64,000 nucleotides of DNA from Flavobacterium enshiense DK69 (GCF_000498495.1 NZ_AVCS01000015.1:248001-312000); one strand, 5' to 3'. Numbered from the stretch's first letter, positions 54,833 through 63,291 are shown. A program made the numbers and translations. Notes: a model not told the origin generated them from the letters alone.

Positions 54833-57022
54833 ATGAACAACATTCTCTTAATCACGCCCCCTTTTACCCAGCTGAATACGCCATATCCGGCAACGGCTTA
54901 TTTGAAAGGCTTTCTCAATACCAAAAATATCCCGTCGTTTCAGATGGATTTGGGTATAGAAGTGATTCTTGAATTGTTTTCAAAAGAAGGATTGACGGGT
55001 ATTTTCGGTTATGCCGAAGCCAATCAAAGAGAGTTCTCCGATAATTCGCAGCGTATTTTCAGTCTGCAGCACGAGTACATCAAAACCATCAATTCGGTTA
55101 TTGCTTTTCTGCAGGGGCAGAATCCAACATTAGCCAGACAAATTTGTTTGGATGGTTTCCTTCCCGAAGCATCCCGTTTCTCTCAGTTAGAAGATATGGA
55201 CTGGGCATTCGGAACCATGGGAATGCAGGACAAAGCGAAACACCTGGCAACATTATACCTCGAAGATTTATCCGATTTTATCGTGGAATGTGTCGATGAA
55301 AACTTCGGATTCAGTCGTTATGCCGAGCGTTTAGGGAGAAGTGCCAATTCATTTGATGAATTATACGATTATTTACAAACCGAGCCGACTTATATAGACC
55401 AAATCACTTTAAAGATTATTACCGAAAGAATCCGGCAGGTAAATCCAAAGTTGGTTTGTTTTTCGGTCCCTTTCCCCGGAAATCTGTACAGCGGATTTCG
55501 TTGTGCTAAACATATAAAAGAAAATTTTCCGGAGATTAAAGTGGCCATGGGCGGCGGTTTTCCCAACACCGAATTACGCGAACTGAAAGATATCCGCGTT
55601 TTCGAATTCTTTGATTTTATTACTTTGGATGATGGCGAACTCCCTGTCGAACTTTTATATAATACGATTTGTAATTCCGGTCAACCCGAGTTCAAAAGAA
55701 CGTTTTTGTTAGAAGACAATCAGGTGGTGTATAAAAGCAACACGCTTCGTCATGACTACAAACAGTCGGATGTTGGGACACCCGATTACACCGATCTGCT
55801 TTTAGATAAATACATTTCCGTTATCGAAATTGCCAATCCAATGCACAGTCTTTGGAGCGACGGCCGCTGGAACAAACTCACCATGGCACACGGATGCTAT
55901 TGGGGTAAGTGCACGTTCTGCGATATTTCACTCGATTACATCAAAATATACGAACCCATCGCCGCCAAAACGCTGGTGGACCGAATGGAAGAACTCATCA
56001 TTCAAACCAAACACAACGGATTTCATTTCGTGGATGAAGCGGCCCCGCCGGCTTTAATGCGCGAAGTGGCACTGGAGATTCTCCGCAGAAATCTTACAGT
56101 AACCTGGTGGACAAACATCCGTTTCGAAAAAAGCTTTACTGCCGATTTATGTGTACTGTTGAAAGCTTCCGGTTGCATTGCCGTTTCAGGTGGATTGGAA
56201 GTAGCATCCGACCGACTTTTAGCACTTATCAAAAAAGGCGTAACAGTGGAACAGGTGGCAAAGGTAACCCGAAATTTCACCGAAGCAGGGATCATGGTTC
56301 ATGCTTATTTAATGTACGGTTATCCAACGCAAACGGTTCAGGAAACGGTTGACAGCCTTGAAATGGTGCGTCAGTTGTTTGAAGTAGGCGTGCTGCAGTC
56401 GGGGTTCTGGCACCAGTTTGCGATGACAGCGCATAGTCCCGTGGGAATGTTCCCGGAGGAATTCGGCGTAATACCGGACATTAACGACATTACTTTTGCC
56501 AATAACGACATACAGTTTCAGGATAAAACCGGAATCGACCACGACAAGTTTAGTTTCGGACTGAAAAAATCGCTGTTCAATTACATGCACGGCATCTGTT
56601 TCGATTATCCGCTACAGGATTGGTTCGATTTCAAGATTCCCAGAACAACCATAAAACCGGATTTTATAGCTGATTGTCTGGAAAAGGAAACCAACTTCAA
56701 TATCAAGCCGAACTCAAAAATCGTCTGGATAGGAGGGAAGCCTATAGTAGACATATTTACAAAAAGCAAAAAAGGAAATTCGTGGGAAATGATGAAAATG
56801 ACGTTTCACGATAAACGAGAAGTCTTTGAAATCACGGTCGAAAAAGATAAAGGCGACTGGCTGCAGTCAATGATTGGGAAAATTTCAGTCACCAATGACA
56901 AAAAGATGACTTTTAGCGAAGTCAAATCCGATTATGAAACTTCCGGCCTGGAAGATTTTGAAATGTTCTGGTACTCGAAGCCCTTAACAAGCCTGCGTTA
57001 CGTTGCTTGGGCAACGGTTTAA
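54833..57022 (+). CDS. B12-binding-domain radical SAM protein with CX4CX2C motif
   Basis: 729 residues. The N-terminal half (about 1-290) has B12-binding features: 'LVCFSVPFPGNLYSGFRCA', then 'VAMGGGFPNTELREL' and 'EFFDFITLDDGELPVELL'. The radical SAM core begins near 345 with 'MAHGCYWGKCTFCD', whose cluster cysteines are C355, C360 and C363. This is CX4CX2C instead of CX3CX2C. 'GFHFVDEAAPPALM' and 'SGCIAVSGGLEVASDRLLAL' support a Fe-S/B12 enzyme, and the C-terminal 130 residues are unassigned. Substrate unknown: possibly methylation or rearrangement of a lipid or peptide. It follows the XRE gene with its own promoter. Confidence 0.85.
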   Translation: MNNILLITPPFTQLNTPYPATAYLKGFLNTKNIPSFQMDLGIEVILELFSKEGLTGIFGYAEANQREFSDNSQRIFSLQHEYIKTINSVIAFLQGQNPTLARQICLDGFLPEASRFSQLEDMDWAFGTMGMQDKAKHLATLYLEDLSDFIVECVDENFGFSRYAERLGRSANSFDELYDYLQTEPTYIDQITLKIITERIRQVNPKLVCFSVPFPGNLYSGFRCAKHIKENFPEIKVAMGGGFPNTELRELKDIRVFEFFDFITLDDGELPVELLYNTICNSGQPEFKRTFLLEDNQVVYKSNTLRHDYKQSDVGTPDYTDLLLDKYISVIEIANPMHSLWSDGRWNKLTMAHGCYWGKCTFCDISLDYIKIYEPIAAKTLVDRMEELIIQTKHNGFHFVDEAAPPALMREVALEILRRNLTVTWWTNIRFEKSFTADLCVLLKASGCIAVSGGLEVASDRLLALIKKGVTVEQVAKVTRNFTEAGIMVHAYLMYGYPTQTVQETVDSLEMVRQLFEVGVLQSGFWHQFAMTAHSPVGMFPEEFGVIPDINDITFANNDIQFQDKTGIDHDKFSFGLKKSLFNYMHGICFDYPLQDWFDFKIPRTTIKPDFIADCLEKETNFNIKPNSKIVWIGGKPIVDIFTKSKKGNSWEMMKMTFHDKREVFEITVEKDKGDWLQSMIGKISVTNDKKMTFSEVKSDYETSGLEDFEMFWYSKPLTSLRYVAWATV

Positions 57023-57037
57023 TTTTTTACTTAAAAA

Positions 57038-57065
57038 GAAAAAATGCCCCTTTAAGAGCATTTTT
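57038..57065. terminator. Bidirectional terminator
   Basis: AAAATGC pairs with GCATTTT around a short interior, with A and T runs; between the radical SAM and DUF808 genes. Confidence 0.65.
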
Positions 57066-57086
57066 CATAGTAGATATTTACGAACC

Positions 57087-57959
57087 TTAATTAGGTTTTA
57101 CAAGCGATATTGTTTTTTTGCCGATAGTCATAACTACGGTAGCAGCAATACCTGCTAAAAGGCCGATAGCTGCTTCTTTTACGATAGATGGCAGCTGCGG
57201 AAACAAATGGTGCAGTTGATCAATATTATGCACAAAAATACCTCCCGCCACCAAAATAAGAGCCAGAGTACCGATCACAGCAAGTGCTTTTATAACAATG
57301 GGTAATGCCTTTACCAATAAATTACCAACGACGGCTAAAAAACCTTTGTCGTTCGAGCGTTTGATCAAGCCGAATCCTGCATCGTCCATACGTACAATAA
57401 GCGCTACGATTCCGTATACACCTACGGTAGCCAGAAACCCTACAACAAACACAGTTAAAATTTGTGTAAGCAAAGGCTTGTCTAAAACACTGCCCAAAGC
57501 AATGATAACAATCTCTACAGAAAGGATAAAGTCGGTAGTTATTGCTGATTTAACCTTAGCTTTTTCTTCAGCAGCAGCATCTTCCTGTTTAGCCTCTTCA
57601 ATCACTTCATGTCCCGTTTTTGGACGATGGAAAAAATACTCAATGATTTTCTCCACACCTTCATAAGCCAGATATAATCCACCTAAAACCAAAGCCCATT
57701 TTATCGCAATTGGAAAAAAGTAATTTAATAACAAAGCAATCGGAATTATAATAAGCTTATTGATGAACGAGCCTTTAGTAATCGCCCAAAGCACCGGCAA
57801 TTCACGAGATGATAAAAATCCGGTTGCCTTTTCGGCATTTACCGCCAGGTCATCGCCAAGGATGCCCGCTGTTTTTTGTGTTGCTACTTTACTCGTTACT
57901 GCGATGTCGTCCATCAAAGCTGCGATATCATCCAGAATCGCAAAAAATCCTCCTGCCAT
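57087..57959 (-). CDS. DUF808 membrane protein (YedI-like)
   Basis: 291 residues from ATG 57959 ('MAGGFFAILDDIAALMDDIA'). The in-frame ATG at 57983 is inside the -7 element, so it is too early. Conserved N-terminal 'KTAGILGDDLAVNAEKATGF' is the DUF808 signature, followed by multiple transmembrane helices ('LIIIPIALLLNYFFPIAI', 'IVIIALGSVLDKPLLTQIL', 'LALILVAGGIFVHNI', 'AIGLLAGIAATVVMTI'). It is an inner membrane protein; function unknown. Monocistronic. Confidence 0.9.
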   Translation of the reverse strand: MAGGFFAILDDIAALMDDIAVTSKVATQKTAGILGDDLAVNAEKATGFLSSRELPVLWAITKGSFINKLIIIPIALLLNYFFPIAIKWALVLGGLYLAYEGVEKIIEYFFHRPKTGHEVIEEAKQEDAAAEEKAKVKSAITTDFILSVEIVIIALGSVLDKPLLTQILTVFVVGFLATVGVYGIVALIVRMDDAGFGLIKRSNDKGFLAVVGNLLVKALPIVIKALAVIGTLALILVAGGIFVHNIDQLHHLFPQLPSIVKEAAIGLLAGIAATVVMTIGKKTISLVKPN

Positions 57960-57980
57960 ATCTATTTTGGTTATGAGCCG

Positions 57981-57988
57981 CAAAAATA
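57981..57988 (-). promoter_or_regulatory. -7 element of the DUF808 gene
   Basis: Minus-strand TATTTTTG overlaps the upstream in-frame ATG (57983) and lies 21 bases before ATG 57959. The gap 57984-58312 otherwise holds no recognised feature. Confidence 0.5.
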
Positions 57989-58312
57989 GAACCTTTTCAA
58001 AGTATTTGAAAACACCCTCTTAGTTTTTGTATGAATCAATTCGCTTTTTGTTGACGATTTGCATCCCGATAGTGAGGTTATGTTACCATGCTATCCTTTA
58101 GATATCTATTATTTTATTCAGAAGTATTTTTGGAAAAGTTAAAATAATTATTATCTATTTGATTTTCAGAATTTTTAAAATTAATTTTGTTTGCTCAAAT
58201 GACAAAATAAACAATCTCAAAACGACAAATTTATTATATTATTTTAATGGTTTTGTTGTACATATTTTTGAGTTAGCAGAAAATTTTTCACATCGCAATA
58301 AAAACATTTCTT

Positions 58313-58894
58313 ATGATAAAATTATTAGCTTTAACTATCATTGGACTTTCAATATGTTCTTGTAACAATGATATTAAAATCATTACAAATAAAGATAACA
58401 AAGAATGTAGAAGATTAGCAACTTGTTTTATCTATGATGAATATTCTAATAATTTAGTTGGTCGAGAAACAAATTCTACTGATGGGGATGTGATTATTGC
58501 TTCACCAAATATTGATAAAGAACGTGAGTTATACTATGATTTGGCAGAACAAATGAAAATTTCAAATAAAGATAATATTGAATTCTTATCTAAAACCAAA
58601 ACATTGAGTATTAAAAACTTTTCTGAAAATAAAGTCTACAATGTTAGGATTAAGAAAACGTACCTTGGAAAAGTTACATACAAAGATTATAAAATTGAAC
58701 CAACAGAAGAAATTTGTATAGGTTGTGATACAGATTTTGATCTTGATTTAGAATTCATAGAAAAACAAATTCAAAATCCATATCCAGATAGTGGTTATTA
58801 TAAAGAATATTATCTTCCATTTGAAGGTAAAATAAAAAAAGCTAACAAAATAGAATATTCAATTCACAAGATTGATTTAATTTCTGAATATTAA
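58313..58894 (+). CDS. Lipoprotein of unknown function
   Basis: 193 residues with a lipoprotein-like signal ('LLALTIIGLSICSCNND', Cys about 17). The mature part has several short charged strands and a 'EEICIGCDTDFDLDLEFIE' segment with two Cys. No family is recognised. Base composition is more AT-rich than neighbours, and it lies in the repeat-rich accessory stretch, which suggests recent acquisition. Start is the first ATG of a hydrophobic signal. Confidence 0.65.
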   Translation: MIKLLALTIIGLSICSCNNDIKIITNKDNKECRRLATCFIYDEYSNNLVGRETNSTDGDVIIASPNIDKERELYYDLAEQMKISNKDNIEFLSKTKTLSIKNFSENKVYNVRIKKTYLGKVTYKDYKIEPTEEICIGCDTDFDLDLEFIEKQIQNPYPDSGYYKEYYLPFEGKIKKANKIEYSIHKIDLISEY

Positions 58895-58899
58895 ACCCG

Positions 58900-58975
58900 A
58901 TACCGCACAAATCCTTTCGTGTAGCAACGACGATAGCGCGGATTTGTAATCCGTGACCACAAAGAGAATAAGACA
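58900..58975. repeat. REP-like doublet upstream of the transposase remnant
   Basis: A 'TACCGCACAAATCCTTTCGTG' unit is followed by CGCGGATT-tgt-AATCCGTG (58937-58955) and ACCACAAAGAGAATAAGACA. The first unit is almost the same as that at 59949; the second pairs with the ending CAAATCCGCGCTACC at 59221. Confidence 0.65.
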
Positions 58976-59047
58976 TCCTAAAAAAATTAAGTTGAAAGGG
59001 ATAGTACAGAAAACATTTCTGCGCTATCATTTTTAGTGTAAAAAGTA

Positions 59048-59055
59048 TAGTTTTG
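59048..59055 (+). promoter_or_regulatory. -7 element of the transposase remnant
   Basis: TAGTTTTG is an exact TAnnTTTG match 18 bases before ATG 59074. Confidence 0.45.
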
Positions 59056-59073
59056 TAATATAAATTATAAGCC

Positions 59074-59244
59074 ATGTCAACAAAATACAAAGCCACAACA
59101 ACAGAAGAAGTTTACTTTATAACTGTATTTGCAGTAGGATGGATTGACGTCTTTACGCGTTTAAATCAAAAGCAAAATCTAATAAAATCTTTGGAATATT
59201 GTCAAAAAAATAAAGGATTGCAAATCCGCGCTACCGGGGATTAA
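59074..59244 (+). pseudogene. Truncated REP-associated tyrosine transposase (RAYT, IS200-like)
   Basis: 56 codons from ATG 59074 to TAA 59244. The start 'MSTKYKATTTEEVYFITVF', then 'WIDVFTRLNQKQNLIKSLEY' and 'CQKNKGLQI', is the N-terminal part of the Bacteroidetes RAYT family as I know it. The catalytic HxH and Tyr parts are missing. After 'KGLQI' the frame runs straight into a REP end (CAAATCCGCGCTACCGGGG). The deletion junction thus coincides with REP sequence, consistent with REP-mediated loss. Non-functional. Confidence 0.7.
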
Positions 59245-59265
59245 ATATAATACCTAACTTGATTT

Positions 59266-59700
59266 ATGAAAGATAATATACTGCCAAACTCAATTATTGA
59301 GATAAAGAAAAACAACTTTACGTCGTATGTTTCTGATTTACAAATAGTTAAAGAGCATCGTAATTTATGTAAAAAAGCAGTTGAAGAATATTTTGATAAA
59401 TATAATTACAATTTAACAACTCAAAAAGAATGGCTGATTAAGCACGTAGATTTAGGTTTGTTTTTTGAAGATATATTTGATTTAGGCTTTTTTTTCAACA
59501 ATGAAGAGTCAAGCAATAAAGATGATTTACTTTTGCTTGACGATTCAGTTTATGGTTTCAAAATTAAAGCTTCAAGAGATGATTTTGAATATGAAATCAA
59601 ATTCAAAAAAATATTCCAACAATTATTTTTTGATAAAAAATTATACCAAGAAAAACTTGATGAATATAAAAACGATTTAGATTCTGAATTCCCATTTTAA
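59266..59700 (+). CDS. Small acidic protein of unknown function
   Basis: 144 residues, no signal peptide. It is rich in Asp/Glu/Lys and Phe ('HVDLGLFFEDIFDLGFFFNN', 'DDFEYEIKFKKIFQQLFFDK', 'YKNDLDSEFPF'), with helical C-terminal character. It begins 21 bases after the RAYT remnant and is very AT-rich. No family recognised; it may have come with the repeats. Confidence 0.55.
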   Translation: MKDNILPNSIIEIKKNNFTSYVSDLQIVKEHRNLCKKAVEEYFDKYNYNLTTQKEWLIKHVDLGLFFEDIFDLGFFFNNEESSNKDDLLLLDDSVYGFKIKASRDDFEYEIKFKKIFQQLFFDKKLYQEKLDEYKNDLDSEFPF

Positions 59701-59790
59701 AGAAAAGGCGAACAGCTAACAAGGGTTTTATGCAAGTGGGGTTGTAGGATTTATTGGTAAAGGTCAGTGTTTGCATTTTCTTCCCCCGCC

Positions 59791-59814
59791 CCGCAAAGTC
59801 TCCTGACTTTGCGG
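59791..59814. repeat. REP hairpin, CCGCAAAGTC type
   Basis: CCGCAAAGTC (59791-59800) pairs perfectly with GACTTTGCGG (59805-59814) around TCCT. Followed by CATACAGTGAAGATAG. Confidence 0.7.
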
Positions 59815-59843
59815 CATACAGTGAAGATAGAACAGATTTCTAC

Positions 59844-59872
59844 CACTAGCGCGAGCATCATACTCGTGTCCA
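59844..59872. repeat. REP-like hairpin (GCGCGAGCATC type)
   Basis: CACTAGCGCGAGCATCATAC, with CGAG/CTCG pairing, then TCGTGTCCAC. Relative of the unit at 52031. Confidence 0.55.
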
Positions 59873-59948
59873 CAAGTAAAATAAAGCTACATCCAATACG
59901 ATGTAGATTTTTGTTTTAAAGCAGAATCCAAAAAACACTTGCCCCCGC

Positions 59949-59973
59949 TACCGCACGAATCCTTTCGTGTGGT
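59949..59973. repeat. REP hairpin (ACCGCACGAA type)
   Basis: TACCGCACGAA pairs with TTCGTGTGGTA around TCC. Same family as 58909. The 410-bp gap 59701-60110 is mainly such repeats plus a small hairpin (CTACATC-CAATAC-GATGTAG). Confidence 0.6.
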
Positions 59974-60067
59974 AATTCTCGATGTGAGTTTCTAAATGTT
60001 TTGATTTAAATTATTGATTTTCAATAAGTTGAAAATTAAAATTACTAATTCCAACGATATTTTTTAA

Positions 60068-60075
60068 TAACTTTA
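60068..60075 (+). promoter_or_regulatory. -7 element of the hydrolase-fold gene
   Basis: TAACTTTA, 36 bases before ATG 60111, matches TAnnTTTG apart from the last base. Confidence 0.35.
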
Positions 60076-60110
60076 GGTAGCAATTTGATTACTAACTAAA
60101 ATCGGATATC

Positions 60111-60962
60111 ATGAAACATAGTGTACCAATTACGAAGCTGTTTTTGGTCTTGTTTTTATTCCTTGCAGGTAACAGTTGTGCGCAGTCAGGTTCAAGATCA
60201 AAATACGGGAACAATAAAAAAGCAGGCCATTTTATTGAACTGAATGGCGTAAAACTGTATTATGAAGACTACGGGAAAGGAAAGCCGATTATTGTACTTC
60301 ATGGAAACGGCGGGAATATCAGCGCCATGTCCCCACAAATTGACTATTTCTCCAAAAACAACAGGGTCATCGTAATGGACTGCAGGGGAAGGGGTAAAAG
60401 CGAATTGGGAAAAGATTCGCTGACCTATATCCAGATGACAAAAGACCTTAACGGCCTTCTGAACCATTTAAAGCTCGATTCGACTTACATCATCGGAAGA
60501 GGTGACGGAGCTATTATCGGTCTTCTGCTTGCAGTCAACTATCCCGATAAAGCGAAAAAAATCGCCGCTTTTGAGATAAATATAACTCCCGGCACCGATG
60601 AATTGTATGATGTAGAAAGCATAACCGCCGCCCGAAAACACGCTGAACAAATGCTGGCAGAAAATGATACTTCGGACAACTGGTTTTTAATTCGGCAACT
60701 TTACCGCCTTGTCGAATTTCAGCGGGTTATACCGCCCGATGATTTAAAGAAAATCCAATGTCCGGTATTAATTCTCTCATGCGACAGGGATACGGCAAAA
60801 GACGAACGTTCCTTTTCAGTGTATCGGAATATCAGAAAATCCAATCTGTGTATCTTTAACGGACAAACCAGCGGGATGACTAACTCCGCCCCAGCACTTT
60901 TCAATGTAACTGTAGAGAATTTCTTTTCGGAACGAATCAGATCGGAGGAAATTGGGGAATAG
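60111..60962 (+). CDS. Exported alpha/beta-hydrolase-fold protein lacking Ser and His
   Basis: 283 residues. The N-terminus has a signal peptide with a lipoprotein-like Cys near 23 ('FLAGNSCAQS'). The fold is alpha/beta hydrolase: 'VKLYYEDYGKGKPIIVLHGN' (oxyanion 'HGNGG'), 'VIVMDCRGRGKSE', 'IQMTKDLNGLLNHL', 'PVLILSCDRD'. The nucleophile elbow reads 'IGRGDGAIIG'; relatives have 'GWSDGG' there, so G131 replaces Ser. In the C-terminal loop 'FNGQTSGMTNS', S254 is where His is expected. The acid (CDRD) remains. It looks like a pseudoenzyme rather than a decayed gene, because the frame and motifs are otherwise intact. Confidence 0.8.
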   Translation: MKHSVPITKLFLVLFLFLAGNSCAQSGSRSKYGNNKKAGHFIELNGVKLYYEDYGKGKPIIVLHGNGGNISAMSPQIDYFSKNNRVIVMDCRGRGKSELGKDSLTYIQMTKDLNGLLNHLKLDSTYIIGRGDGAIIGLLLAVNYPDKAKKIAAFEINITPGTDELYDVESITAARKHAEQMLAENDTSDNWFLIRQLYRLVEFQRVIPPDDLKKIQCPVLILSCDRDTAKDERSFSVYRNIRKSNLCIFNGQTSGMTNSAPALFNVTVENFFSERIRSEEIGE

Positions 60963-61015
60963 TATTTTAACTGAAAAACGAAACGTTATTCTTAAGTTGG
61001 TTAAATGATGATAAT

Positions 61016-61042
61016 AAAAATCCCCTACTTGACGGGGATTTT
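61016..61042. terminator. Bidirectional terminator
   Basis: AAAATCCCC pairs with GGGGATTTT; between convergent genes ending at 60962 and 61085. Confidence 0.8.
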
Positions 61043-61084
61043 CTTTGCGTAAAATTAACCAAGTGATGTATGAAAAATAGCTTT

Positions 61085-61627
61085 TTACGCGTTCTGAACA
61101 ATTATTTTTTTAGACGAACTTAAAAGTTCGATCATGCATTTTAAATCGTCTATGTTTAAATCATATTGGTCACAGTCCAGCAGATAGTACTGATAATCCA
61201 GTATTTTACGATATTTTGATAGTGGGAATCGGCTATGTGAGTTTAAGTAGGTCTCTTTATATTCCGGCCACAGATTCATTGTGTGTACCATGAACCTCAT
61301 ATAGTGAAAATGGGTGTCGTGCTGGGCATCAAATCCTTCAAATTTTATTTTTTCAAGATCCAGTGAGTACTTTTCTTCTTCAGAGAGTTTTTCGGTTGCG
61401 TCTGCAATTCGGCGGAACATATGTAGGATTTGAGTGGTTTCCTCGCAGATTTCTATAGGAATTTCTTCGGCAGCGACATCAAAAACTTCGAAATATTGTT
61501 CGGTAAATCCATTTTCCAGAATCTCAATTTTGGTTTCGTAATTGTTGTGATCTCCTATTATTGACAGAATTTTAAACTGGTTGGCTAAAATTTGTCTTTC
61601 AGCTATGGTTAAGGTTTCCGGTATCAT
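61085..61627 (-). CDS. Soluble helical protein of unknown function
   Basis: 180 residues, no signal or membrane segment. 'MIPETLTIAERQILANQFKI' begins it; the middle has 'EICEETTQILHMFRRIADAT', 'AQHDTHFHYMRFMVHTMNLW' (several His) and 'LDYQYYLLDCDQYDLNIDD'. It is mainly helical and resembles YfbU-like proteins ('LTIAERQILANQFKIL...', 'FEGFDAQHDT...'). YfbU is the best guess, moderate confidence. Function unknown. It is convergent with the hydrolase-fold gene. Confidence 0.65.
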   Translation of the reverse strand: MIPETLTIAERQILANQFKILSIIGDHNNYETKIEILENGFTEQYFEVFDVAAEEIPIEICEETTQILHMFRRIADATEKLSEEEKYSLDLEKIKFEGFDAQHDTHFHYMRFMVHTMNLWPEYKETYLNSHSRFPLSKYRKILDYQYYLLDCDQYDLNIDDLKCMIELLSSSKKIIVQNA

Positions 61628-61734
61628 AATTTGAGTGATTAGTAGTTTTATGCAATACTAAAAACTTACCAAAATGTGATGTTGCGGTTTTTCCTCAGCT
61701 AATGTTAAAATGAGTCGGAGGGTGGGGGTGAGAT

Positions 61735-61772
61735 GAAAAAAATCCCCAACAAACAGAGTTGATGGGGATTTA
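61735..61772 (-). terminator. rimO terminator
   Basis: Minus strand AAATCCCCATCAAC pairs with GTTGGGGATTT, then a T run. Confidence 0.75.
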
Positions 61773-61792
61773 CTATATAAATTAAAAGGAAT

Positions 61793-63112
61793 TTATTGTT
61801 GTACCGGTTCGCCGTAAAGGTCGAATTCCGTAGCGTCCGTAATTTTGATGTTTACGAATTCACCTGTTTTTACATAGTGTTTGGTCGCGTCAATCAATAC
61901 TTCATTATCTACGTCCGGGCTGTCGAATTCTGTTCTTCCCACAAAATGACCACCCTCTTTTCTGTCAATGATGCATCGGAAAACCTGACCCACTTTCTCC
62001 TGATTCAGATCCCATGAAATCTGTGATTGAAGCTCCATAATTTCATTGGCCCGGGCTTGTTTCACTTCGTCCGGAACGTTGTCTTCCAATAAATAAGCAT
62101 GCGTGTTTTCCTCATGAGAATAAGCAAAACAACCCAAACGGTCAAACTTCATTTCCTGTACAAAGTCTTTCAGAATGTTGAAATCTTCTTCAGTTTCCCC
62201 AGGGTATCCAACAATTAAAGTTGTACGGATTGCCATCCCAGGAACCGCTTCACGGAATTCTTTCAACAATTTCGTGGTTTTTGCCTGAGTTGTACCGCGG
62301 CGCATTGATTTCAGGATATTGTCTGAAATATGCTGCAGCGGAATATCAATATAATTACAGATTTTTGGTTCGCGTTTCATCAATTCCAATACATCCATCG
62401 GGAAACCGGTAGGGAAGGCGTAGTGCAAACGAATCCACTCAATACCTTCTACTTTTGCAAGGTTTTCCAATAATTCGGCAAGGTTACGTTTTTTGTACAA
62501 ATCCAAACCGTAATACGTTAAATCCTGAGCAATAAGGATTAATTCTTTCACGCCGTTTTTCGCTAGGCCTTGCGCTTCTTTAACCAATTTTTCAATCGGC
62601 TGAGAAACGTGTCCGCCACGCATCAACGGAATCGCACAGAAACTGCACGGACGGTCACACCCTTCGGCAATTTTTAAATACGCGTAGTTTTTCGGAGTCG
62701 TCGTTAAACGCTCTCCTAATAATTCGTGTTTATAATCGGCACCCAAAGCTTTCAATAATTGCGGTAATTCTGTCGTACCGAAATATTGGTCCACATTCGG
62801 GATTTCTTTTTCTAAATCGGGTCTGTAACGTTCAGATAAACATCCGGTTACGAAAACTTTGTCAACCAAACCTCTTTCTTTCTTGTCGGCATATTCCAAA
62901 ATCATGTTTACCGATTCTGCTTTCGCATTATCAATAAACCCGCAAGTATTGATAACAATGATGTTACCTTCTTTTTCTGCAGGTGCCTCGTGCTCAACAT
63001 CTTTACCGCTGGCTTTTAACTGGCCCATCAGTACTTCGCTGTCATACACGTTTTTTGAACACCCAAGGGTGATTACATTGATTTTGTTTTTCTTTAATGA
63101 CTTGGTTCTCAT
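61793..63112 (-). CDS. rimO: Ribosomal protein S12 methylthiotransferase RimO
   Basis: 439 residues. RimO adds a methylthio group to Asp of ribosomal protein uS12. The MTTase N-terminal domain has 'VITLGCSKNVYDSEVLMGQL' and 'INTCGFIDNAKAESV'. The radical SAM core has 'EGCDRPCSFCAIPLMRGG' (CX3CX2C), and 'YIDIPLQHISDNILKSMRRG', 'RTTLIVGYPGETEEDF' and a C-terminal TRAM domain follow. Length is normal. It has its own promoter and terminator. Confidence 0.96.
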   Translation of the reverse strand: MRTKSLKKNKINVITLGCSKNVYDSEVLMGQLKASGKDVEHEAPAEKEGNIIVINTCGFIDNAKAESVNMILEYADKKERGLVDKVFVTGCLSERYRPDLEKEIPNVDQYFGTTELPQLLKALGADYKHELLGERLTTTPKNYAYLKIAEGCDRPCSFCAIPLMRGGHVSQPIEKLVKEAQGLAKNGVKELILIAQDLTYYGLDLYKKRNLAELLENLAKVEGIEWIRLHYAFPTGFPMDVLELMKREPKICNYIDIPLQHISDNILKSMRRGTTQAKTTKLLKEFREAVPGMAIRTTLIVGYPGETEEDFNILKDFVQEMKFDRLGCFAYSHEENTHAYLLEDNVPDEVKQARANEIMELQSQISWDLNQEKVGQVFRCIIDRKEGGHFVGRTEFDSPDVDNEVLIDATKHYVKTGEFVNIKITDATEFDLYGEPVQQ

Positions 63113-63148
63113 GTAATTATGATGTTTATTTTATTTAAATAAAGTGCG

Positions 63149-63156
63149 CAAAATTA
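63149..63156 (-). promoter_or_regulatory. rimO -7 element
   Basis: Minus-strand TAATTTTG followed by C is an exact match 36 bases before the start codon. Confidence 0.45.
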
Positions 63157-63168
63157 CGCTTTTTATAT

Positions 63169-63280
63169 TTAGGAGCACCATCGTTTGGGAATTTTTTAAG
63201 GGTTTGGTTCCGCCATCCGCTATATCTTTCACTTTTTAAAGAAAAAAGTAAAAGGATGCCGCTGCTGTCGGGGCTAAAAT
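63169..63280 (+). repeat. Dispersed hairpin element, copy B
   Basis: It begins TTAGGAGCACCATCGTTTGGG, passes GGTTCCGCCATCCGCTATATC and ends AAAAGGATGCCGCT then TCGGGGCTAAA. CATCC...GGATG and CTTT-c-ACTTTTT...AAAAAGT-a-AAAG form the hairpin. It fills the gap between rimO and the FadL-type gene. Confidence 0.6.
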
Positions 63281-63291
63281 CAAAGGTCGGG

